From assembly GCA_020853815.1 (NCBI GenBank), contig JADYYE010000157.1, forward strand, positions 1 to 44,931: a stretch of DNA of 44,931 nucleotides. The letters run 5' to 3'. Within the stretch, counting starts at the first letter, position 1; the number at the start of each line of letters is the position of its first letter. The notes beneath the pieces are model-generated. The model searched no databases and had not been told where the DNA came from. It saw only the letters and a list, made by a program, of their open reading frames with translations. Of the stretch, positions 13,813 through 21,494 are shown piece by piece. This DNA is from Phycisphaerales bacterium. Lineage in GTDB: Bacteria > Planctomycetota > Phycisphaerae > Phycisphaerales > UBA1924. The position numbers and the translations under genes were made by a program.

Positions 13813-14130
13813 ATGATTACGTGGAAGCGAACGCTGCGCACGCTCTCTTCGGAGCGGTTCATCGCGTACAAGGATGGGCGCGAGGCCGCCCTGGTTGATC
13901 TTCATTTTCTGGGGCTGGGTCTGCGGATGCCGGTGAGCGGGACGGTGGTGCTTTTGGAGAGCTCGGGCTGGCGCGAGGAGGACGTGCCCGACCTGCTGTC
14001 GTCGCTGGACGAGGAGTTCCTTCCCGAGGTGGATGCGGCGGAGGGAACGCTGACGTACACGGTGGTGATGGGTCGTCTGATTGCGAGCTATGAGGCGATG
14101 GCGGACGGCGGCGGTGAACAAGAAGAGTGA
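13813..14130 (+). CDS. Hypothetical protein, small and soluble
   Basis: 105 residues; GGAG seven bases upstream of ATG supports the start. No signal peptide or membrane helix. It opens with TWKRTLRTLSSERFIAYKDG, then a hydrophobic stretch (ALVDLHFLGLGLRMPVSGTV), and ends acidic (SSLDEEFLPEVDAAEG, GGGEQEE). Not recognised. The compact alpha/beta outline and good codon use argue that it is real. It stands alone between element B and the tRNA gene. Confidence 0.65.
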   Translation: MITWKRTLRTLSSERFIAYKDGREAALVDLHFLGLGLRMPVSGTVVLLESSGWREEDVPDLLSSLDEEFLPEVDAAEGTLTYTVVMGRLIASYEAMADGGGEQEE

Positions 14131-14284
14131 CGTGCGGACGTGTGGACGTGCGGGCTTGCGGACGACGGCGCGGTTCCACGAGGCGAGTTTCGACGGACCA
14201 GCGCCGGCGGCGAGGGATGACTCTGGTGGGGAGCGGCGCTATGGTTCTGGCCGCCGCGGGCGAGGGCCCGGGGCGTGAAAAGTG

Positions 14285-14358
14285 GGGCGCATAGCTCAGT
14301 TGGCTAGAGCGCGGCTGTCACATAGCCGAGGTCACAGGTTCGAGTCCTGTTGCGCCCA
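14285..14358 (+). tRNA. tRNA-Val (anticodon CAC)
   Basis: 74 nt cloverleaf: acceptor GGGCGCA/TGCGCCC (seven perfect pairs), D stem GCTC/GAGC, anticodon stem CGGCT/AGCCG with loop GTCACAT (T33 then CAC at 34-36), variable loop AGGTC, T stem ACAGG/CCTGT with loop TTCGAGT, discriminator A. G at position 32 is uncommon. The 3' CCA is not encoded, so it must be added afterwards. The string CTGTCAC inside looks like an Asp (GTC) loop, but that reading breaks the stem. Confidence 0.93.
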
Positions 14359-14746
14359 TTTCCTTCCTTTGCCGTCGATTCGTGTACGCTCGCATCGGCA
14401 CGCAAAACCCCTGAAAAGCTAGGCTCCTTCGCGCTTTGGCCCGATCCCTTGCGATCGCTGGCGGGAGGTTGCTGCGCCGCATTCTGCGCCGGGCGCGCGT
14501 CGGAATCGGCGCAGGGCGGTCTCGTCGGTTGCCGCGTCGCGAGACGTGAGGTGTGCGTGCCGCGGCCTGGCCCCCGTCGGCGGGCACGGACGGCGGTGAG
14601 CCTCGCGCGGGCGGCGTTCGGGGCTTCGAGCGGAGGCGTGCGAACCGCTCGTGTCCAATCGCGGGATCGTCGCATTGGAGGGCGGAAAACCCAACCCGAA
14701 GCGTCGGGCCACCGGGTGCGCGGAAGGCTCGATATGCTGTCGGATC
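14359..14746. other. Spacer between tRNA-Val and the formylglycine-generating enzyme
   Basis: 388 bases. I see no supportable gene, repeat or terminator. Both strands show open frames, but those on the minus strand are the well-known false peptides read across a tRNA, and the plus-strand one has no family resemblance. A promoter for the next gene is presumably here. Confidence 0.5.
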
Positions 14747-15973
14747 ATGCAACGGACCACGACCCCGCGTGAACTCCGCCACGAGGCCATGGCCGTGATC
14801 GCCGGAGTCGTGGGTGGGGGCGCCGGGATCGGCCATGCGACGTTGAAAGGACTTTCGGCCGGCGGCACGGGCATCGGCGGCGCGGCGAGCCAGCCGGCCG
14901 CGGGCGAAGGTCGCACGCACGAGGGCATGGTCTGGATACCGGGCGGCGAGTTCCTGATGGGGAGCACCGATCCTCTCGCCCGCGTCGATGAATCGCCCGT
15001 GCATTCGGTGCGGGTCGACGGCTTCTGGATGGACACGACGGAAGTCACGATCGCCCAGTTCGCGCGATTCGTCGCGGCGACCGGCTACAAGACCGTCGCG
15101 GAGCGGCCGGTTGATTGGGAAGCGATGAAGCTGCAGCTCCCGCCCGGAACGCCCAAGCCGCCCGACGAGCAGCTGCGGCCCGGATCGCTGGTGTTTGTGC
15201 CGCCCGCCGGGCCGGTGGACCTGCGGTTCGTAGAGCAATGGTGGCGCTGGACGAACGGGGCGGACTGGCGGCATCCCGAGGGGCCGGCGAGCTCGATCGC
15301 GGGGCGCGAACAGCACCCGGTTGTTCACGTCGCGTTTGAGGATGCGCTCGCGTACGCGAAGTGGGCCGGCAAACGCCTGCCGACCGAGGCGGAGTGGGAA
15401 TGCGCCGCGCGCGGCGGGCTGCGTGGGAAGGTCAATGTGTGGGGCGATGAGGGCGTGGACCCCAATCGCTGCAACTACTTCCAGGGTCATTTCCCGGATC
15501 ACAACACGAGCGAGGACGGCTTTGCGACGGCCGCGCCGGTGAAGAGCTTTCCGCCCAACGCGTTCGGCCTGTACGACATGGCGGGGAACGTGTGGGAATG
15601 GTGCGCCGATCTGTACCACGAGCGGGCGTATCGGATGGAAGTCGGGAGCACCGACACGCCGCGGGTTGCGGAGAACCCGAGCGGCCCCGCGACGTGCTTT
15701 GACTCACGACGCCCGGATGAAAAAACGCTGCGTGTGATCCGCGGCGGATCGTTCCTGTGCAACGATTCGTACTGCGCCAGCTATCGCCCGTCGGCCCGCA
15801 TGGCGACCTCTCCCGACACGTCGCTGCGGCATGTTGGATTCCGCTGCGTTGAAGGCGGCGCGGTTCGCAAGGAGGCGGGCGTCAAGGGCGCCGATGCGGG
15901 GAAGGCCGACGACGCGGGCGATGGCGACAGCGCCGGGAAGAGCGAAACCGCGGGCGCGCCGGCGCGGAAGTGA
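14747..15973 (+). CDS. Formylglycine-generating enzyme (sulfatase-activating)
   Basis: 408 residues from ATG at 14747. N-terminal hydrophobic stretch ([18 protein letters not shown]) may be an export signal or anchor. The FGE-sulfatase domain runs from [13 protein letters not shown] (about 60) to [10 protein letters not shown] (about 370), with [24 protein letters not shown]-type core, [17 protein letters not shown], and [19 protein letters not shown]. Both active-site cysteines are present (Cys338 and Cys343, in CNDSYC), which separates true copper-dependent FGEs from the many look-alikes. These enzymes oxidise the Cys of C-x-P-x-R in sulfatases to formylglycine. The tail is low-complexity (Gly/Ala/Asp/Lys). 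No sulfatase with that motif is in the window, so targets lie elsewhere. Confidence 0.93.
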   Translation: [408 protein letters not shown]

Positions 15974-15985
15974 TCGGGGGGTTTG

Positions 15986-17497
15986 CTACGCGGTGGCGGG
16001 CGGCGCGACCGGACGCGGCTTGTAGATGAAATGGACCCAGCCCGCGAACGCGAGCATGGCCGAAATGATCGCGCCGAGCCAGATCGGCCCGATGGTGTCG
16101 TAGAGGAGATACGCGTTGAGCCCGGCGATGACGGCGCAGATGGTGTAGCCGACGCCCTTGGCCCAGAGCGGATTGGCGAAGCCGCCCATGCGCTCCTTGC
16201 TGCTGGTCACCATCATCAGGGGGAAGATGGCGAAGGGGAGCTGCATGGAGAGGACGACCTGCGAGATGACCAGCAGCTGAACGGTGTTCTTCCCGCCGCT
16301 GGCGGAGATGACGATGAGCGCGGGGATGATGGCCAGGCAGCGCGTGATGAGGCGGCGGAGCCAGGGCTTGATGCGGATGCGCAGGAAGCCCTCCATGACG
16401 ATCTGGCCCGCCAGGGTGCCCGTGATCGTGCTGGACTGACCCGAGCAGAGGAGCGCGACGGCGAAGCAGGTGGCGGCGGCGCCCCCCAGCGCGGGCTTGA
16501 GGAGTTCATGGGCCTGGCCCAGCTCCTCGACGACGATGCCCTGCTTGTGAAAGACCGCGGCGGCGAGCACGAGGATGGCCGCATTCACGAAGAACGCCGA
16601 GCCCAGCGCGACCACGGTGTCGATCGTGTTGTACTTGATGGCCTCGCGCTTGCCCGCGTCGTCCAGCCCGTGCCGGCGCGTCTGCACGATCGAGGAGTGC
16701 AGGTACAGGTTGTGCGGCATGACGGTGGCGCCGAGGATGCCGAGCGACACGAGCAACGCCTCGGTGTTGGGCATGGAGGGGACCAGCGCGCCGCCCATCA
16801 TCGCGGAGACATCGGGCTTGGAGAGGTAGATGTTGAAGGCAAAGCAGAGCGCGATCGTGCCCACCATCGCCAGCACGATCGCCTCGAGCTTTCGGAAGCC
16901 GAAGTTCATGAGCATGAGGAGCAGGAGCACGTCGAAGCCCGTGATGAGCACGCCCCAGACGAGCGGGATGTCGAAGAGGAGGTTGAGCGCGACCGCGGCC
17001 CCCACCACCTCCGCCAGGTCGCAGGCGATGATGGCGATCTCGCAGAGGATCCAGAGCGCAAAGGCGGTCGGCTTCTTGTAATAGTCGCGGCAGCACTGGG
17101 CCAGGTCGCGCCCGGTGACCACGCCCAGGCGGGCGCACAGCGTCTGGAGGAAGATCGCCATGAGATTGGAGGCGAGGATGACCCAGAGGAGCGTGTAACC
17201 GAACTTGCTTCCGCCGGCGAGGTCGGTGCCCCAGTTGCCGGGGTCCATGTACCCGACGCTGACCATGAAGCCCGGGCCGGCGAAGCCCAACATGCGGCGC
17301 CACCACGGGCGCCCGCCGACGGTCGAGTGCGACACGTCGATGGTGCGATGAGCTTCGGGGAGCGAGCGGAGATGGTCGGGGGCGGAGGGATCGAGGCGAT
17401 GATCCGGCTCGCCGGCGCCATGATCGAGCGCCGAACGGACATCGGACATCAGCGAACCGGGTGAGAGAGGAGAGCTGGCGGAGCTGGGCGTGGGCAT
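15986..17497 (-). CDS. mntH: Nramp-family Mn2+/Fe2+ transporter
   Basis: 503 residues, about eleven membrane helices after a hydrophilic N-terminus of 65 residues. The two metal-binding unwound helices are clear: DPGN at 85-88 (YMDPGNWGTDLAGG) and MPHN at 260-263 (ATVMPHNLYLHS). These are the signatures of Nramp divalent-metal/proton symporters. The gene is divergent from a DtxR-type regulator with an 18-bp palindrome between them, so manganese (or iron) uptake with metal-dependent repression is the natural reading. Later in-frame starts exist (for example the Met at residue 17), and the Ser/Pro-rich first 16 residues may not be translated. Its stop lies 12 bases from the FGE stop (convergent). 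Confidence 0.95.
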   Translation of the reverse strand: MPTPSSASSPLSPGSLMSDVRSALDHGAGEPDHRLDPSAPDHLRSLPEAHRTIDVSHSTVGGRPWWRRMLGFAGPGFMVSVGYMDPGNWGTDLAGGSKFGYTLLWVILASNLMAIFLQTLCARLGVVTGRDLAQCCRDYYKKPTAFALWILCEIAIIACDLAEVVGAAVALNLLFDIPLVWGVLITGFDVLLLLMLMNFGFRKLEAIVLAMVGTIALCFAFNIYLSKPDVSAMMGGALVPSMPNTEALLVSLGILGATVMPHNLYLHSSIVQTRRHGLDDAGKREAIKYNTIDTVVALGSAFFVNAAILVLAAAVFHKQGIVVEELGQAHELLKPALGGAAATCFAVALLCSGQSSTITGTLAGQIVMEGFLRIRIKPWLRRLITRCLAIIPALIVISASGGKNTVQLLVISQVVLSMQLPFAIFPLMMVTSSKERMGGFANPLWAKGVGYTICAVIAGLNAYLLYDTIGPIWLGAIISAMLAFAGWVHFIYKPRPVAPPATA

Positions 17498-17552
17498 GGC
17501 GCGGTCCGACGAATGACAGGTCTGAAATCGACCAAAGAACTCTAGGCGCTCA

Positions 17553-17570
17553 AGTTTGAGTCGTCAAACT
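17553..17570. promoter_or_regulatory. Candidate DtxR/MntR operator
   Basis: AGTTTGAGTCGTCAAACT: perfect 7-bp arms around GTCG. It sits 56 bases upstream of mntH and about 145 bases upstream of the regulator gene, in the only spacer they share. Additional TTGAG/CTCAA half-sites overlap on both sides. DtxR-family operators are usually 18-20-bp palindromes of this kind. Confidence 0.55.
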
Positions 17571-17715
17571 CTTTGAATTGAGTCCATATGTACCGCTTCG
17601 GACGGGTCTCGAACTTCCGGGCGGCCCCGCGTCGAATACGCGGCGGCGGGTGCGTAGACTTCGGATCGCGGGGTGCGGTTCGCCCCGGTTCGTGCGACGG
17701 GTCGGCGGAGGCGGC

Positions 17716-18405
17716 GTGGCGACGGAGACGGTCGAAAACTACCTGAAAGCGCTGTACACGCTCACCCGCGAATCACCCACGGGCGAGGCGGGCATGAAGT
17801 CGCTCGCGACGCTCGTCGGCGTCACGACCGGCACCGCCACCACCATGGTCAAGCGGCTCGCCGCCGGAAAGCTCGCGAGGTACGAGCGGTTCGGGGGCGT
17901 GCGGCTGACCTCCAAGGGCGAGGCGGCGGCGGTCGATATCCTGCGCCGCCATCGCCTGATCGAGACCTTCCTGGTTCAGACGCTCAAGCTCGACTGGTCC
18001 GTCGTTCACAATGAGGCGGAGCGGCTCGAGCACGCGATCTCCCCCACCGTGCTCGAAGCGCTCGACCGGCATCTCGGCCGTCCCTCCCACGATCCGCACG
18101 GCGACCCGATCCCGAGCGCGGAGGGGCACCTCCGCGAGCCGGGCGGAAGACCGCTGACCGAGTTCGGACCCGGCGCGCGCCTGCGTGTCGTCCGCATCGC
18201 GGACCAGGACTCGACGTTCCTCACGTTTGTCGCGGGGAGCGGGCTGCGTCCTGGCGCGGGCATCGATGTGCGCACGCTCGACTCCGCCGCCCAGACCATC
18301 GGCGTGCAGCCCAAGGGTCGCGAGACGGTCGCGTTGGCGCTGGCGGCGGCCGCGAAGATCTGGTGCGAGTCGGCCGACACCGCGCCGCGTCGCGCGACGA
18401 CGTGA
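17716..18405 (+). CDS. mntR: DtxR/MntR-family metal-dependent transcriptional regulator
   Basis: 229 residues from GTG at 17716, with GGAGG a few bases upstream; codons before this are spacer-like. N-terminal winged helix (about 1-65: TVENYLKALYTLTRE, SLATLVGVTTGTATTMVKRL, GKLARYERFGGVRLTSKGE), then the dimerisation domain with metal ligands in RRHRLIETFLVQTL and VHNEAERLEHAIS (HNEAE...E/H pattern), and DRHLGRPSHDPHGDPIPS, a DtxR-family hallmark. A C-terminal SH3-like/FeoA domain is present (about 155-220). It should repress mntH when metal is bound. The usual Cys/Met ligand that would tell Fe from Mn is not certain, so mntR is a context-based name. Confidence 0.9.
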   Translation: MATETVENYLKALYTLTRESPTGEAGMKSLATLVGVTTGTATTMVKRLAAGKLARYERFGGVRLTSKGEAAAVDILRRHRLIETFLVQTLKLDWSVVHNEAERLEHAISPTVLEALDRHLGRPSHDPHGDPIPSAEGHLREPGGRPLTEFGPGARLRVVRIADQDSTFLTFVAGSGLRPGAGIDVRTLDSAAQTIGVQPKGRETVALALAAAAKIWCESADTAPRRATT

Positions 18406-18466
18406 CTCAATCCGCACGCGGCGGAATGGCATATCCACGGACGAACCAAGCAACGGTCGATCGCGT

Positions 18467-19777
18467 TCAACACCCGGCGTCGAAGTGCTCGGCGAAGGCG
18501 TCGTAATCATCGCCGTTGACGAAGCCGTCCTGGTTGAAGTCGGCGCCAAGATCGGCGATATCGAACAGCGACGCAAACGCGTCGTAATCGTCGCCGTTGA
18601 CAAAGCCGTCGTGGTTGAAATCGCCCGGGCAGGACGGGCAGAAGTGGTAGCGGGCGAAATGATTGGCGGGCTGCCCGCCGGCGCTGGTGAAGTCACCGCC
18701 GACGACGATGTCGCCGTCGGGGAGCACCTCGAGCGCTCGGACAACCGCCGGCAGACCTGAGCCGAACGCCGACCAAGTCGATCCGTTCCAACGCGCGATG
18801 CGGCTGGCGGGATTTCCGCCCGCGGTGGCGAAGTCACCGGCCGCGACCAGATCACCATTGGGCAGGACGGCCAGCGCGTACACGTCGAGGTTCATGCCGG
18901 TGCCGAGCGGGGACCAGGTCGAGCCGTCCCATCGGGCGATGTAGTTGGCGGGATTGCCTCCCGCGCTGGTGAAGGCGCCTCCGGCGATGAGGTCGCCGCC
19001 CGGGAGAACCAGCAGGCAGCGGACCAGGCCGCTCGTTCCGCCTCCCATGGCGTTCCATGTGGAGCCATCCCATCGCGCGATGCGGTTGATGGTCGTGGAG
19101 CCCGAAGAGGTCGCGGCGCCGCCCACCACGATGTCGCCGTTCGGGAGCACGGCGGCGCACGAGGTTGTTGAGCTCATGCCGTCGCCCAGGGCGGACCAGC
19201 CCGCCGACGAGTCCCACTTCGCGACGCGCAGCGCCGGGAAGCCCGCGATCGACGTGAACGCGCCGGTCACGACAACGCTGGTGGGGCTGACCGCGGTGAC
19301 GTTGAGCAACGTGAGCGTCGCGGTGCCGTTGTCATCGAGCGGGGACCAGGCCGAGCCGTCCCATTGCGCGACGCGCCGCGCCGGGCTTCCACCCGCGTTG
19401 TTGAAGTTGACCCCCGCGACCAGGAGGTGGTTGTTCGAGGAGAGGGTGGTGAGGCAATAGCCCGGGCCGTCGATGCCCAGTCCCAGAGCAGACCAGGTAC
19501 TCCCGTCCCACGCCGCGATGCCGTTGGCGGTCGCGGAGCCCGCGGAATTCGTGCCGGCAAAGTCGCCCGCGGCGATCAACAGTGGCTGGGCGGAGCCCGC
19601 ACCGTCCGGGTCCCACATCTTCAGCCAGCGGATCGACGCCGCGACATCCGACGAGGGCGTTCCGGCAACCCAGCCCTCGTCGCACTGGGCGAGGGCCGGA
19701 GCGGCGCTCAGTCCGTTGAACGCGACAAGGAGAATCGTGGTTGGACGCGAACGAGCGGCGCGAGGAGAGGTACGCAT
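18467..19777 (-). CDS. Secreted GC-type dockerin protein with propeller-like repeats (1)
   Basis: 436 residues from ATG at 19777 (GGGAG nine bases upstream). Signal peptide to about ALAQC. The body has six or more repeats of about 45 residues containing (I/V)A(R/Q)WDGSTWSALG and a following LPNGDLVAGG(A/D)F, a pattern of beta-propeller or delta-60-like repeats. The C-terminus has two EF-hand-like loops, DFNHDGFVNGDDYDAF and DFNQDGFVNGDDYDAF, and ends AEHFDAGC. This 'GC' ending is typical of a dockerin-like anchoring domain in Phycisphaerae, as I recall. Ca2+ binding by the D-x-N-x-D-G-x-V-N loops is expected. Partner cohesins are not known. First of three such genes in the same direction. Confidence 0.87.
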   Translation of the reverse strand: MRTSPRAARSRPTTILLVAFNGLSAAPALAQCDEGWVAGTPSSDVAASIRWLKMWDPDGAGSAQPLLIAAGDFAGTNSAGSATANGIAAWDGSTWSALGLGIDGPGYCLTTLSSNNHLLVAGVNFNNAGGSPARRVAQWDGSAWSPLDDNGTATLTLLNVTAVSPTSVVVTGAFTSIAGFPALRVAKWDSSAGWSALGDGMSSTTSCAAVLPNGDIVVGGAATSSGSTTINRIARWDGSTWNAMGGGTSGLVRCLLVLPGGDLIAGGAFTSAGGNPANYIARWDGSTWSPLGTGMNLDVYALAVLPNGDLVAAGDFATAGGNPASRIARWNGSTWSAFGSGLPAVVRALEVLPDGDIVVGGDFTSAGGQPANHFARYHFCPSCPGDFNHDGFVNGDDYDAFASLFDIADLGADFNQDGFVNGDDYDAFAEHFDAGC

Positions 19778-19979
19778 GACAGCAAGCTCCCTGTATTTCA
19801 GCGCGGTGGTGCGAGGGCGCGTCTTGGGCAATCCCCGCCGCCGAGACCCGTGCATCCCGAGTGCATACTGAGGCTATCGCCGCGCCGCACCAACTCCAAC
19901 CCAATTTCGGCAAATGGCGGCGTGGAACACGCGGACACGGCATTTCTGCTCGTTCAGACAACGCACACAACGATCTGGT

Positions 19980-21377
19980 TCAGCACCCGGCGTCGAACCG
20001 CTCCGCGAAGAGGTCGTAGTCATTGCCGTTGACGAAGCCGTCGGCGTTAAAATCCGCGGCGGGATCGGCCGCGTCGAAAAGCACGGCGAAGTCGTCGTAG
20101 TCCGCGCCGTTCACGAAGCCGTCGTGGTTGAAATCGGCGGGGCAGTCGCAGGCGTGCCAGCGCGCCACGCCCTTGGCCGTCACCGCGCCGGCCGCGGAAA
20201 ACTCGCCGCCGACGTAAAGGTCGTCATTGTCGGCCTTCATGGCGAAGACGGAGGGGAAGTTGCTGGAGATGACGCCCGACACGCCGCCCGAAAGCGTCAC
20301 CCACTGGCCGCCCTCGAGGCGATAGACATAGCTGATACCGGGCTGCGCCGTGCCGCCGGCGTAGAGCTTGCTGCCCGTGCCGTCGTTGAAGACCGCGAAG
20401 CAGGTGGTTCGCCCGCCGAGGTTGGCGCCGACGTTTGACCATGACACGCCGTTCCATTTGGCGACGGAAGTTGTCGGCTTGCCTGTTGGACGGAAGTCAT
20501 AGCCGCCGACGTAGAGCGCCGGGCCGGTGCCGTCGTCGAAGACGGTGATGGCGGAGAGGTCGGACGTTGAAGCGTTGCGGGTGATGCCCGTGCCGACCTT
20601 GCTCCAGGTCGAGCCGTTCCACTTGGCCAGGAGCTGGATGTTCTGCCCATCGACGTTGTTGAACCGCCCCGCGGCGTAGAGCGCCGGGCCGTTGCCGTCG
20701 TCGTAGACGGTCATCGCGAAGACGTTGGGCGCGAAGTCGCCGGTGATCCCGGCGGCGAGCGGCGTGAAGGTCGTGCCGTCGTACTTGGCGATGCACGACG
20801 CACCGACGCCGCCGATGTTGGCGAATCCGCCGCCGACGTAAAGGTCGTTGTTCCAGGTGGCGAAGGACCAGATCGCGCCGTCCGGCGGGGTGGTGAAGCT
20901 GGACCACGCCGTCCCGTCCCACGCCGCGAGGTTGGCGGTGTTGGGCACGTTGGAAGCGGTCGCGAACCAACCGCCGACGAGGAGGCGAACACCGGCGGGC
21001 GTGTTGTAGGTCGTGAGGGCCGCGACGAAATAGTTGGTGTTGGTCGTGTACACACCGCCGCCCATAGCGCTCCAGGTGTTGGTCGCGGGGTTGTATTGCG
21101 CGACGCCCTTGGCGGCGGAGATGTTGGCCATGCGAGTGAACGCGCCGCCGGCGAAGACGCGCTTGCCCTGGCCGAAATTGTGGGTCGCGAACGCGCCGAC
21201 ATAGCCGTTGGAGCCGGGCGTGCCGATGTCGCCGGTCCACTGCGGCGTGCAGGGCTGGGCCAGCGCGATCGAGCAGGATGCAAGGGCGATGGCCGCGGCG
21301 AGGTGCGCGGCGGTGGGTTGGGCGGCGCGGGCAGGGACAGTTGGGGGCGTGACGGTCGCGGCGGGGCGGGTGCGCAT
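19980..21377 (-). CDS. Secreted GC-type dockerin protein with propeller-like repeats (2)
   Basis: 465 residues from ATG at 21377, with GGAG nine bases upstream. Long signal peptide (basic start, then AAAIALASCSIALAQPC). Repeats like those of the previous protein but less regular: LAAWDGTAWSSF, IAKYDGTTFTPL, LAKWNGSTWSKVG, VAKWNGVSWSNVG, each followed by DGTGPALYVGG-type turns, suggesting a seven-bladed or similar propeller. The C-terminal CPADFNHDGFVNGADYD and ADFNADGFVNGNDYD loops precede AERFDAGC. Similar architecture to its neighbour points to tandem duplication followed by divergence; the gap between stop and next start is about 200 bases, so each may have its own promoter. Confidence 0.87.
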   Translation of the reverse strand: MRTRPAATVTPPTVPARAAQPTAAHLAAAIALASCSIALAQPCTPQWTGDIGTPGSNGYVGAFATHNFGQGKRVFAGGAFTRMANISAAKGVAQYNPATNTWSAMGGGVYTTNTNYFVAALTTYNTPAGVRLLVGGWFATASNVPNTANLAAWDGTAWSSFTTPPDGAIWSFATWNNDLYVGGGFANIGGVGASCIAKYDGTTFTPLAAGITGDFAPNVFAMTVYDDGNGPALYAAGRFNNVDGQNIQLLAKWNGSTWSKVGTGITRNASTSDLSAITVFDDGTGPALYVGGYDFRPTGKPTTSVAKWNGVSWSNVGANLGGRTTCFAVFNDGTGSKLYAGGTAQPGISYVYRLEGGQWVTLSGGVSGVISSNFPSVFAMKADNDDLYVGGEFSAAGAVTAKGVARWHACDCPADFNHDGFVNGADYDDFAVLFDAADPAADFNADGFVNGNDYDLFAERFDAGC

Positions 21378-21494
21378 GAAAAGCTCCGATCGGTTGATCG
21401 GAGCAGCGTACCGCGCTGGGGCCTCGTGGATCAAGACAAGATCACAGGCGAGAAACAGCACGAGAATCGTGGCGGCTTCAAGCGCAGGCGTCGT

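Noticed and set aside
14304..15619. Long minus-strand open frames across the tRNA and the FGE gene
   Set aside because: They contain the peptides NRTRTCDL and TGLEPVTS, well-known false translations of the antisense of a tRNA; the rest is antisense to the FGE gene.
15983..17464. 493-codon plus-strand open frame
   Set aside because: Antisense to the mntH gene, which has clear DPGN and MPHN motifs; the frame is Asp/Glu/Arg-rich with no family likeness.
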